Assembly: GCA_016699675.1 (NCBI GenBank)
Contig: CP064985.1
Span: forward strand, 3,162,001-3,226,000
Source: Austwickia sp.
GTDB taxonomy: Bacteria > Actinomycetota > Actinomycetes > Actinomycetales > Dermatophilaceae
Direction of reading: 5' to 3'
DNA length: 64,000 nucleotides
Shown: one piece after another, positions 25,050 to 35,342 of the stretch
Layout: the number at the start of each line of letters is the position of its first letter
How positions within the stretch are numbered: position 1 is the first letter of the stretch
Translations under genes and position numbers: made by a program
Notes under the pieces: generated by a model
Seen by the model: only the letters and a program-made list of their open reading frames with translations
What the model was told of the DNA's origin: nothing
The model's database searches: none

Positions 25050-26521
25050 CTACGTCAGGGGCTGCGGCTCGGGAGCGTCCGGTGCCGCTGCGGCGTTGCG
25101 CGCCGGCAGCGTCAGCACGAGGGCCAGCGTGGCCAAGGCCAGGGCCACTCCCACCGCGAAGGCCCAGCCGAATCCGGCCGCGTCGCCACCGGTCGCGGCC
25201 AGGACGGTGACGAAGGCCGCCGTACCCATCGCGCCGGCCACCTGCTGGGTCGTGCCGAGGACCGAGGAGCCATGGGCGTACAGGTGCTCGGGCACCGCCC
25301 CAGCCCCAGCGTGAACAGCGGCGTGAACAGCAGGGCCAGGCCCAGCGAGAGCGCGACGTGGAGCCCGACGAATGCCGCCAGGGGCGCGGTCGCACCCGCC
25401 CGGACCAGCCATGCCGTCCCGGCCAACGCGCCGACCAGGACGACGGCGCCAGGGATCATGAGCACCCGGGCGCCGTGGGCGTCCAGCAGCCGACCCACCA
25501 CCGGCGCGGCGAGCCCCATGGCGATGCCCCCGGGCATCACCACCAGGCCGGCCACCAGCGGCGGCTGCCCGAGGACCGACTGCAGGAACAGCTGCAGCAG
25601 GATGACCACGCCCATCAGCGCCATGAAGGCGATGGCCATCGCCGCCATCGACCGCGCGAAGGTGCCGGACCGCAACACCCGGACGTCGAGCAGCGGGCTG
25701 CCGCCGCGGCGCCCCAGAGCGAGCTGGCGCCACGTGAAGGCCGCCACCCCGACGGCGCCCAGCGCGAGCATCGCCAGGCCCACCGCGCGGGTGGCCGGGG
25801 CGCCGACCTCGGACAGGCCGTAGACCAGCGCACCGAAGCCGACGATGGCGAGCGGGACGCTGCCCACATCGAGTGTCCGGGCGGTGGGTTCGCCGACATT
25901 GCGCAGCCCGCGGAGCCCCAGCAGGGCGATCGCGGCGGCGGCCGGTAGGACGAGGAAGAAGATCCAGCGCCAGGAGAGCGCCTGCAGGACGACCCCGGAG
26001 ACCGCCGGCCCGGCCGCGGGGGCCACGGAGATGGCGAGGCTCACGTTGCCCATCACCCGGCCGCGGTCCCGCTCGTGCACCACCTGCATCAGCGTGGTCA
26101 TGAGCAGGGGCATCATGATGGCGGTACCGACCGCCTGGACCACGCGGGCGAGGAGCAGCACGGCGAACGTCGGGGCCAGGCCGGCGAGGAGCGTGCCGGC
26201 GCAGAAGGTGCCCATCGCCAACAGGTACGCCGCGCGGGTGGTGAGCCGTTGCAAGAGGTACCCCGTCGTCGGGATCACCACGGCCATCGTCAGCATGAAG
26301 ACCGTCGACAGCCACTGCGCCGCCGAGGCACTGACGTGCAGGTCCGCCATCAGCCGGGGGATCGCCGTGGTCATGATCGTCTCGTTGAGGATGACCACGA
26401 ACGCGGCGGCGACCAGCCAGAGCAGCACCCGGTGGTCGTGGAGAGCCGGGTCCGGCTCCAGCGCGCCGAGGTCCGGCGCTGGCTGGGCGGGCGCGCTGGG
26501 CGTGCGGCGCTGGGTTGACAT
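25050..26521 (-). pseudogene. Frameshifted MFS drug exporter (DHA2/EmrB-QacA type)
   Basis: A 14-helix-type major facilitator exporter interrupted by a frameshift. The N-terminal ~400 residues read through from the ATG at 26521: VILNETIMTTAIPRLMADLHV and WLSTVFMLTMAVVIPTTGYL are DHA2 signatures. After LFTPLFTLGLG the frame becomes nonsense. The genuine C-terminus (PEHLYAHGSSVLGTTQQVAG onward) continues in another frame to a stop at 25050. Restoring one G within a GC-rich run near 25298-25301 would give LGLGAVPEHLYAHGSS. This could be a recent inactivation, a phase-variable tract or a sequencing error. Confidence 0.85.
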
Positions 26522-26542
26522 GGCGGGCTTTCTGCTGGCCGA

Positions 26543-26570
26543 CGGCGGGCTGGCCCAGGGTAGCCCGCCG
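26543..26570. repeat. Inverted repeat upstream of the MFS gene
   Basis: Perfect 9-bp arms CGGCGGGCT and AGCCCGCCG with a 10-nt spacer lie just before the MFS start, between it and the divergent toxin-antitoxin genes. It may be an operator or leader hairpin. Confidence 0.35.
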
Positions 26571-26670
26571 CCCGCCGTACCCGAAAAGGGATTACGCGGC
26601 CCCGGGTTTCCTGGGTCCTATGGCGAGCCAGCGACCGACTTACAAGGCGGCCGCCCGACGCAGCTCGTAC

Positions 26671-26676
26671 TACGGT
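26671..26676 (+). promoter_or_regulatory. Putative -10 hexamer for the toxin-antitoxin pair
   Basis: TACGGT is followed by six nt and the GTG start of the antitoxin, with no ribosome-binding site. A leaderless start is likely. Confidence 0.4.
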
Positions 26677-26682
26677 TCCTAG

Positions 26683-26907
26683 GTGGGCAAGCTGAAAGTT
26701 CGGACGGACCGGGCCACGGAGCGGGCGTTATCGGAGCTGGTGGCCAAGCACGGAAGCCGCACCGATGCCGTGCGCTACGCGGTGCTGCGCACCTACCGGG
26801 AAACCGCCATCGAGCAGGCCCAGGCTGATGCGGAGCGGCTAGCGGAGGACCCCGAAGATCAACGCGAGGTCCTCGCCATCCAGCGCTATATGGGCTTCGC
26901 TGAGTGA
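26683..26907 (+). CDS. Putative ribbon-helix-helix antitoxin (MazE-like)
   Basis: A short protein of 74 residues. The N-terminal part (KLKVRTDRATERALSELVAKHG, then SRTDAVRYAVLRTYRETA) has the pattern of a ribbon-helix-helix DNA-binding fold with a following dimer helix. The acidic C-terminal tail (AERLAEDPEDQREVLAIQRYMGFAE) would be the toxin-neutralising segment. Its stop overlaps the next start (GTGA), the usual coupling of antitoxin and toxin. The assignment rests largely on the MazF-like neighbour. Probably autoregulatory; no operator could be placed. Confidence 0.7.
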   Translation: MGKLKVRTDRATERALSELVAKHGSRTDAVRYAVLRTYRETAIEQAQADAERLAEDPEDQREVLAIQRYMGFAE

Positions 26908-27224
26908 TCCTCCGCGGGGGTAGCTACACGATCCGCGCGGCGCCGGGGGCTCGGGGTCACGAGCAGCAGGGCCGACGACTGGCCGTGGTCATTCAGTCGG
27001 ACCGATTCGCGACGAGCGTGGTCACGGTAGCTCTGACGTCGACGCGGGCTGGGCGCGCCGTGTATCGGCCAGAGATCGACGTCGACGGCACGGTGACGCG
27101 CATCCTCACGGACCAGATCTTCTCCGTCGATCCTGGCCGGCTGATCGAGTTCCGTGGCGTTCTGGACGCTCTTGAGCTTGCGGACCTCGACCGGGCGCTC
27201 CTGCTCAAGCTCGGCCTGATCTGA
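26904..27224 (+). CDS. MazF/PemK-like endoribonuclease toxin
   Basis: A protein of 106 residues resembling MazF-fold mRNA interferases. It begins ILRGGSYTIRAAPG (the family usually has RGEVW or similar), followed by the core strand RRLAVVIQSDRF. VTVALTSTRAG, RILTDQIFSVDPGRL and the closing LDRALLLKLGLI match the fold. MazF toxins cleave mRNA at short motifs; the target here is unknown. GTG start overlaps the antitoxin stop. The N-terminal Gly-Gly in place of the usual Glu-Val/Ile makes it a divergent member. Confidence 0.75.
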   Translation: MILRGGSYTIRAAPGARGHEQQGRRLAVVIQSDRFATSVVTVALTSTRAGRAVYRPEIDVDGTVTRILTDQIFSVDPGRLIEFRGVLDALELADLDRALLLKLGLI

Positions 27225-27241
27225 CCCTGCCCCCCGAGGGA

Positions 27242-29143
27242 TCAGTCCGGCGCTGGCGGGGGATGATCCCGGAGCCGGCCGTAGCGCCATCGGTCCGGCG
27301 AAGGATTCTCGCCCTGGCAGGCGCTTCGGGTGCCCTCGTCAGCGTCCGGCGCCACCACCTGTGGGTCGACGAACCAACGCCGCAGCCCGGCGGCCTCCAG
27401 GACGCGCTGGGAGGCGATGTTCTCCGGGGCGGTGATCGCGGTGACCCGGCGAAGGCCGTACCCGTCGTCCTCGGCCGGCGTCAGCAGGTAGGCCACGAGG
27501 GCCCGCGCCGCGGCCGTCGCGAGCCCGCGGCGCCGCGCGTCGGGGTGCAACGTGTAGCCGATCTCGGCGTCGTCGCGATAGAGGCGCTCATCCAGCCCGA
27601 ACGCGCGGATGTAGCCCACCGGTGCCTCCTCGATGTGGCCATCCTGACGAGGGCAGATGGCCCAGCGGAGCGTGAACCGGCGGTAGTTGCCGGCCAGGCC
27701 CCGAATGATCCAGCGCCGCGCGTCCGCTTCTCCGGCGTTCGGCCGGTGCTCCGGCCCGAACTCGGGGTCGCGCATCAGCCGCGCCACGGCCGCAGCGTCG
27801 GACTCGCGGAACTCCCGCAGCAGCACGCCGTCACCCCAGATCGTCCTGGGGCGTGACCACCCTCGCCGGTTGAACTCCCCGACCACCTCTCGATCGTCGC
27901 TGGCCAGGGCCTCGAGCGCGCACATGTCGACCCGCTCGCCGAGGAAGCCGGGTCGGGTGTCCGGACGCTCCTCTCGGGTCATCCCGACGTACGTCATCCC
28001 CGCCCGCAGCATCGACCGCACCGACGCGACGTTCGCCAGGTCGGCGTCCGAGCGGACCCTGGCCAGCCCCAACCCGCCATCGGCGACCGGCGCAAACGCG
28101 TGGTCCAGCACCACGCCCAGCGCCCGGGTGAACAGGCCACGGCCGCGCGCGGCGGGCAGCAGGAACACGCCGACCGTGCCGTTGCCGGCCCGCCGGGTGT
28201 GCGCGATGTCGAAGAGGTGGATCCCGCCGAGCAGCTCCTCCGCGTCGTCCCCGGCCTCGCCGCGGGCTCCGCGACCCCCCACGATCGCCCAGGCCACGCC
28301 CGTACCGCTCGCCTCCCGCTCGCGCCGGTCGAGAAGGAACGCGTCGTACGTCGAGCGCGTGGGCACGACACGCGGCAAGAAGCGCGCGGCGACCTCATCC
28401 AGCTCGACCGGCAGTGCGGCCCCGTCGCCCTCGCGCCACGGCCGCAGCCGGACAGCCAGCAGGCCGGCGGGCAGATCCACGGCCTGCCCCCCGAGGATCC
28501 CGCCGACGCCCACGTCCGGGAGCGTCAGCACGGGCACGTCGTACCAGGGGTGTCGCGGCCCGGTGGCCTCTCCGACCCGCCAGGAGGCCACCCACCCGTC
28601 GACGTCCCGGGTCGCCGTCCCGTCCGGCGTGGGCTGGGCCAGCAGGGACCGCTGCGTGCCCTCGTGGGTGAATCCGCACGCCCAGGCCACGCGCCGGGAG
28701 GCCCAGTTGCCCGCCACGGCGCGCCACCGGATCACCTCGATGCCCAGCTCGGGGTGGGCGGCGACGTACCCCTGCAGCAGCCGCAGCGCCCGCGCCATCA
28801 GCCCCCGGCCGCGGCCGTCCGGGTGCAGGCCGTAGCCGGTCTCGGCCGAGCCCCCGCCGGTCGGCCGCAGGTCGATGGTGCCGAGGAAGGCGTCGGGGTC
28901 GTCGGCCGTCGCGATCGCCCAGTGCCACGTCGTCGGGGGTTCGGCCACCCAACCGTTTCGGATGGCCGCCAGCCAGGATCGGGCATGGCTCTCGTCGTAC
29001 GGGCGCGGGACCGTCGTGAAGTCCAGTGAGGCGGCGTCGCGGGACTGGGCCACGATCCGGGTGGCGTCCGGGTCGCGATGGGCCCGCAGCAGGACCACAC
29101 CGTCGGTGAGTTCGGGCACGCAGGTGGGAAAGTCAGGCTGCAC
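27242..29143 (-). CDS. Triple-domain GNAT acetyltransferase
   Basis: A large protein of about 633 residues with three tandem GNAT-like domains. Each has a motif-A acetyl-CoA loop: DGRGRGLMARALRLL in the first, AARGRGLFTRALGVVL in the second and DARRRGLATAAARALVAYLL in the third. The first and third also show the typical asparagine-to-arginine block (NWASRRVAWACGF, NIASQRVLEAAGL). Most family members carry one domain. Rim-type GNATs acetylate protein N-termini or small amines; the substrate is unknown here. The start is uncertain: GTG at 29143 is chosen, but a TTG at 29179 with a G-rich stretch upstream would add 12 residues. Divergent from secA. Confidence 0.75.
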   Translation of the reverse strand: MQPDFPTCVPELTDGVVLLRAHRDPDATRIVAQSRDAASLDFTTVPRPYDESHARSWLAAIRNGWVAEPPTTWHWAIATADDPDAFLGTIDLRPTGGGSAETGYGLHPDGRGRGLMARALRLLQGYVAAHPELGIEVIRWRAVAGNWASRRVAWACGFTHEGTQRSLLAQPTPDGTATRDVDGWVASWRVGEATGPRHPWYDVPVLTLPDVGVGGILGGQAVDLPAGLLAVRLRPWREGDGAALPVELDEVAARFLPRVVPTRSTYDAFLLDRREREASGTGVAWAIVGGRGARGEAGDDAEELLGGIHLFDIAHTRRAGNGTVGVFLLPAARGRGLFTRALGVVLDHAFAPVADGGLGLARVRSDADLANVASVRSMLRAGMTYVGMTREERPDTRPGFLGERVDMCALEALASDDREVVGEFNRRGWSRPRTIWGDGVLLREFRESDAAAVARLMRDPEFGPEHRPNAGEADARRWIIRGLAGNYRRFTLRWAICPRQDGHIEEAPVGYIRAFGLDERLYRDDAEIGYTLHPDARRRGLATAAARALVAYLLTPAEDDGYGLRRVTAITAPENIASQRVLEAAGLRRWFVDPQVVAPDADEGTRSACQGENPSPDRWRYGRLRDHPPPAPD

Positions 29144-29303
29144 CCTGCCACTCAAACGCGCACCGGCCTCGCGCGGCAACCGCTTTAGCCCCCCGGCCAG
29201 CGGCGCGGCCCAGGCGGTCGGCGAGGCGTCCGCCGCCGCCAGGGAGGTCGATTACCCTGGGGGCGGTCGCCTTTCGCGGCGGCCGGCGGCGGGCGGCCCG
29301 CCG

Positions 29304-29309
29304 TACAGT
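29304..29309 (+). promoter_or_regulatory. Putative -10 hexamer for secA
   Basis: TACAGT lies 45 nt before the secA GTG, giving a leader of about 38 nt with AGGAG eight nt before the start. Another TACCCT at 29253-29258 could be an alternative promoter. Confidence 0.35.
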
Positions 29310-29353
29310 TCGCCATGAACCGCCGTACCGTCCCCGCACCAGGAGTGTTCACC

Positions 29354-32121
<2,768 letters not shown>

Positions 32122-32125
<4 letters not shown>

Positions 32126-32703
32126 CCGATCTCGAGGGCGGTGACCAGCCAGCGCCCGTCGAGTCCCTCAAGACGTACGGCGACCGGGCGCACCCGCCGG
32201 GCCACGACGACGATCACCGCCGCCTCGACGACGCCGTCGCGCACGTGACACACGCGCACCCGGCGCAGGGCCACGGCCGGCCGTCGGGTGAGCCGCCCCG
32301 CGTGGTGCGCCTGCCGCCGCACCAGCGACTCGAAGACCCGCGGGGCGCAGTGCCGCATGAGCTGCGTCGCGGGCCTGGCGCCGGCGGCGACCTCCACCGC
32401 CGCCAGGGCGAGCCGGGCTGCGAACGCGTCCGCCGGGGGCAGCTGCGCCGTCGGGGTGGGCTGCCGCTCGAAGGTGGTGTCCCGCGGGCGGGGGCGGGGA
32501 GCGTGCGAGTGCCGCGGGTCGTCGAAGGGCAGCTGATCCTGGATCGCCGCCAGCCGCGGCGCGTCCAGCGAGCGCCAGGCGAGGCGACCACCGGCGCCGT
32601 CCGTGGCGGGGTCCCCGACGAAGACTGCCGAGCCGCCGTACGCGACACCCCCGGAGTGGCCGTGGACGACGACCGGACAGACCAGCACGGGCGCGGCGGT
32701 CAT
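32122..32703 (-). CDS. DUF6459 domain protein (Rv-type actinobacterial family)
   Basis: A 193-residue protein with a disordered Pro/Arg-rich N-terminal half and a C-terminal domain. The latter reads [21 protein letters not shown], then [20 protein letters not shown] and [21 protein letters not shown]. That pattern recalls the actinobacterial DUF6459 family often found next to secA; function unknown. The ATG overlaps the stop of the LysM gene upstream (ATGA), so the two form a coupled operon. The TAG stop shares bases with the secA TAA, leaving no room for a terminator between the genes. Confidence 0.65.
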
Positions 32704-33443
32704 CGCGCATCGCCGCTGGTCGCGTCGGGGGTGGGGATCCGTAGCACCTGACCCGGGAAGATCAGATCCGGGTCCTGCACCGGGGGGCGGTTGGCCGTGT
32801 ACCACCGCGGCCACGCGCCGGCGATGCGCTGCGGGGTCGCCCGCGTGCCGAGGTGGGTGCCGGCGAGGTCCCACAGGGTGTCGCCGGGCCGGACCACGAC
32901 CGATGGCGACGCCTCGCGTCCGGGCTCGGCATCCGGCCGCAGCCGAGGGTCGGGCAGACCGTCGTCGGCCGGCGCGGCCGGCGCGGCCGGCGCGGCCGCC
33001 ACGGCCGGAGTCGACGTCGCCGCTTGAGCCACCCCGGGCCCGGCTGCCGAGGCGAGGAGGGAGAGCGCCAGCGCCCGGCGTACGGCGACCGGAGCCAACG
33101 CCCGCGCGCACGCCGCGCCCGCGCGGCCCACCCGGCCGGGCAGCCGGGCGACCGCGCACCCGACGGACGTTAGGAGCAACCACCCGCTCGTCATGGCGAC
33201 CACCGCCGCGCAACCCAGCCGAATCCAGCCGCTCGGATCGAGCAGGCGCCACCGACCGAGGAGGGTCCAGGCATCCACGCCGAAGACCCAGACCGACGCC
33301 GCCAGGGCGGCACCGGTGAGAAGCCGTGCGACCAGGCGCCGCGCGACCTGGCGGCGTGCGACCAGGCGTCGGGGGGCCGCGGCACGGGCGACGTGGGGGC
33401 GGGCCGGGGGCGCGACTCCGGCCCGGGCTGCAGCGGTGCTCAT
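32700..33443 (-). CDS. LysM-domain membrane protein
   Basis: A 247-residue envelope protein. Two or three hydrophobic segments (about 41-60, 76-96 and 122-140) anchor it, after an Arg/Ala-rich start with repeated RRLVARRQVARRLVAR. A Pro/Ala linker leads to a C-terminal LysM module: VVVRPGDTLWDLAGTHLG, then PQRIAGAWPRWYTANRP and PDLIFPGQVLRIP. LysM modules bind peptidoglycan glycans. The ATG at 33443 is six nt after a TACGTT hexamer. Its stop overlaps the DUF6459 start. Confidence 0.85.
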   Translation of the reverse strand: MSTAAARAGVAPPARPHVARAAAPRRLVARRQVARRLVARLLTGAALAASVWVFGVDAWTLLGRWRLLDPSGWIRLGCAAVVAMTSGWLLLTSVGCAVARLPGRVGRAGAACARALAPVAVRRALALSLLASAAGPGVAQAATSTPAVAAAPAAPAAPADDGLPDPRLRPDAEPGREASPSVVVRPGDTLWDLAGTHLGTRATPQRIAGAWPRWYTANRPPVQDPDLIFPGQVLRIPTPDATSGDAR

Positions 33444-33449
33444 GGGCTC

Positions 33450-33455
33450 AACGTA
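33450..33455 (-). promoter_or_regulatory. Putative -10 hexamer for the LysM operon
   Basis: TACGTT on the minus strand, six nt before the ATG at 33443. The adjoining 33456-33510 stretch is unusually AT-rich and repeats GATG(T/C), and probably also serves the divergent gene. Confidence 0.4.
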
Positions 33456-33585
33456 GCGGCTAATAGCGTTTGATGTCGTTCGATGCTTCTAGATGTTGAT
33501 AACTGCACCGCTGCGCGGCGGCAATCGCCTGCGAGCGCCGCGCGTGCTTGACACCCTTGGGGGCACGGTGAGCGGAGGGAGAGCG

Positions 33586-34140
33586 ATGCGCTGGGAGGGG
33601 CTCTTCGACGAGCTGGCGGCACAGTGGGAGGCGGAGGCGCGCGAGGAGGCCCGTGGCGAGGTCGCCGATCGCACCCGCCGCGAGCGGGCGACGGTGCGCC
33701 TCGCGGACCGCATCGGCGCGCATCTCGGCAGGCCCGACGTGCTCGAGCTGCTCGTCCTCGGTGGCGGCCGGCTGACCGGGTCGGTGCTGGACCTCGGGGC
33801 GGACTTCCTCGTGCTCGGCGACGGGGGCGCCCGCCGGATCGTCCGGCTGGGTGCGCTGGTCGCGGTCACGGGGCTGGGCCGGCGGGTGGCCGCGGGGTCG
33901 GACGTGACGGCCGCCCGGCGGTACGGCCTGGGCTACGCGTTGCGCGGCGTCGCCCGCAACCGGGCCCCGGTGCTCGTCGACGACGTCCTGGGCCGTCAGG
34001 TGCCGGGAACGATCGAGGTGGTGGGCGCCGACCACCTGGAGCTGCTCGAACATCCCCTCGATGTCCCGCCCCGCCGGGAGGCCGGATCGGGCCGACGCGT
34101 CATCGCCTTCGACGCCCTCGTCGCCGTCAGCTCCACCTGA
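33586..34140 (+). CDS. Conserved hypothetical protein, possible small beta-barrel domain
   Basis: A soluble protein of 184 residues I cannot name. An Arg/Glu-rich helix (DELAAQWEAEAREEARGEVADRT region) precedes RATVRLADRIGAHLG. The next section, VLELLVLGGGRLTGSVLDLG and ADFLVLGDGGARRIVRLGALVAV, alternates short strands in the way of Sm- or SH3-like barrels. That structural reading is inference. The C-terminal half may form a second similar unit (APVLVDDVLGRQVPGTIEVVG and DHLELLEH). The ATG at 33586 has GGAGGGA five nt upstream. It stands between LysM and HTH genes. Confidence 0.7.
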   Translation: MRWEGLFDELAAQWEAEAREEARGEVADRTRRERATVRLADRIGAHLGRPDVLELLVLGGGRLTGSVLDLGADFLVLGDGGARRIVRLGALVAVTGLGRRVAAGSDVTAARRYGLGYALRGVARNRAPVLVDDVLGRQVPGTIEVVGADHLELLEHPLDVPPRREAGSGRRVIAFDALVAVSST

Positions 34141-34160
34141 CCGATCCCCGACGCCGGGTC

Positions 34161-34373
34161 TCAGCCCTTCGCGTCGTGCTCGACCGCGGCGCGTTGCTCG
34201 GCGTACTTCGCCTGGATGAACTCCTCCAGCACGCTGGCCTCGACCCGCCACTGGCCCCGACCGCCGATCTGGATCGCGGGCAGCTCGCCGGAGCGGACCA
34301 GCGCGTAGCCCTGGGCGGAGGAGATCGCCAGGATCTCGCAGACCTCCGCCAGGGGCAGGAATCGGTGCGGCAT
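34161..34373 (-). CDS. Helix-turn-helix protein (HTH_17/excisionase-like)
   Basis: A DNA-binding protein of about 70 residues. FLPLAEVCEILAISSAQGYALVRSGELPAIQIGG forms the MerR/excisionase-type winged helix, with GRGQWRVEASVLEEFIQAKY as the wing and following helix. It resembles small BldC/AlpA-like actinobacterial regulators without being BldC. The ATG at 34373 has TGGAG five nt upstream; a GTG two codons earlier is less likely. It is divergent from the SAF gene, with paired palindromes in the 303-nt gap that may be its operator. Confidence 0.82.
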   Translation of the reverse strand: MPHRFLPLAEVCEILAISSAQGYALVRSGELPAIQIGGRGQWRVEASVLEEFIQAKYAEQRAAVEHDAKG

Positions 34374-34628
34374 GCTCACTCCAGGTCGGCCGGGTGCTGT
34401 GGGTGGTCGCGGTCAGGTCCGGTGGTGCTCGTTGTCTACCACATCGACTGGGGCCCTCCGGCGTCGTCCACAGGCCGCCGGCCGAGTCGGAGGGCGCGGG
34501 CCGCTCCAGCGGGGCGCGGGCTGGGTTGTCCACCGCTGTGCGGCAAAGGGTGGGCGGCGTCGCGGGTGCGCGGTGATAATGGGCGAACGTCCAGGTCCGC
34601 CGGGGCGGCCGGCCTGGTCGGGCCGCCC

Positions 34629-34659
34629 GGGACGGACGGTCCACGGGACGGACGGTCCA
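34629..34659. repeat. Paired 15-bp direct repeats containing GGACGGTCC palindromes
   Basis: GGGACGGACGGTCCA occurs twice (34629-34643 and 34645-34659) with a 16-bp period. Each copy holds the interrupted palindrome GGAC-G-GTCC. It lies 23 nt before the SAF gene, a position suited to a dimer-binding operator. The remainder of the 34380-34682 gap shows no other supportable element. Confidence 0.6.
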
Positions 34660-34682
34660 GGGGTACTCAGGGGGAAACACAC

Positions 34683-35342
34683 GTGAGCACACAACCAGAG
34701 CAGGCGCGTCGGCTGCGCCGCCCCTCGTGGCGGGACGGCCGCCTCCTCGTGGGGCTGCTGCTCGTCTTGGCCTCCGTCGCCCTCGGCGTACGGATCGTGG
34801 CGAACGCCGACCGCACCGCGCCGGTGTACGCCGCCGCCAGCGCCCTGGTCCCCGGCGAGCGCCTCACCGCCGAGCGCCTTACCAGGGTCGACGTGGCGCT
34901 GGGGTCGGCTGCGGCCACCTACCTGTCGGCCACCGCCCCGCTGCCCGAGGGTGCCGTGGTCGTCCGTGAGGTCCGCGCCGGCGAACTGCTGCCCGCGGCG
35001 GCGCTCGCGCGCGCCGAGGACGCCCGCCGTTCCCCGGTGATGGTGCCGGTCAGCCCCGACTCCGCCCGGGTGCTCGTGGCCGGGTCGGTCGTCGACGTGT
35101 GGGTCAACGACCGGCAGCCCGGGACGGGTACGCCGACCTACGGCACCCCCCGCCGGCTGATTCGCGGCGCCCCCGTGGGGCGGGTCCCGAGCGCGGACGA
35201 GGGCCGGCTCACCGGCGTCGGCACGACCGGCGTCCAGGTTCAGGTGCCTGACGCGGAGGTCGAGCGGCTGCTCGCGGCGATGGATCAGGGCGCCAAGATC
35301 ACCCTCGTGCCCGCCCCCGGGTCGGCGCAGCGGGACCGCTGA
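34683..35342 (+). CDS. SAF domain membrane protein (CpaB/RcpC-like)
   Basis: A 219-residue protein with one N-terminal membrane helix (LLVGLLLVLASVALGVRIVA, about 21-40). A SAF domain follows: APVYAAASALVPGERLTAERL and PLPEGAVVVREVRAGELLPAAAL. SAF proteins of the CpaB/RcpC type are periplasmic parts of Tad pilus machines. The GTG start follows AGGGGGA by nine nt. Its stop overlaps the ATG of the CpaE-like gene (TGATG). The main Tad operon lies 19 kb away at 54.3 kb. Confidence 0.82.
   Translation: MSTQPEQARRLRRPSWRDGRLLVGLLLVLASVALGVRIVANADRTAPVYAAASALVPGERLTAERLTRVDVALGSAAATYLSATAPLPEGAVVVREVRAGELLPAAALARAEDARRSPVMVPVSPDSARVLVAGSVVDVWVNDRQPGTGTPTYGTPRRLIRGAPVGRVPSADEGRLTGVGTTGVQVQVPDAEVERLLAAMDQGAKITLVPAPGSAQRDR

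Noticed and set aside
33548..33570. TTGACA at 33548 as a -35 box for the gene at 33586
   Set aside because: The expected -10 position reads AGCGGA, which is part of the ribosome-binding site, so the promoter geometry fails.
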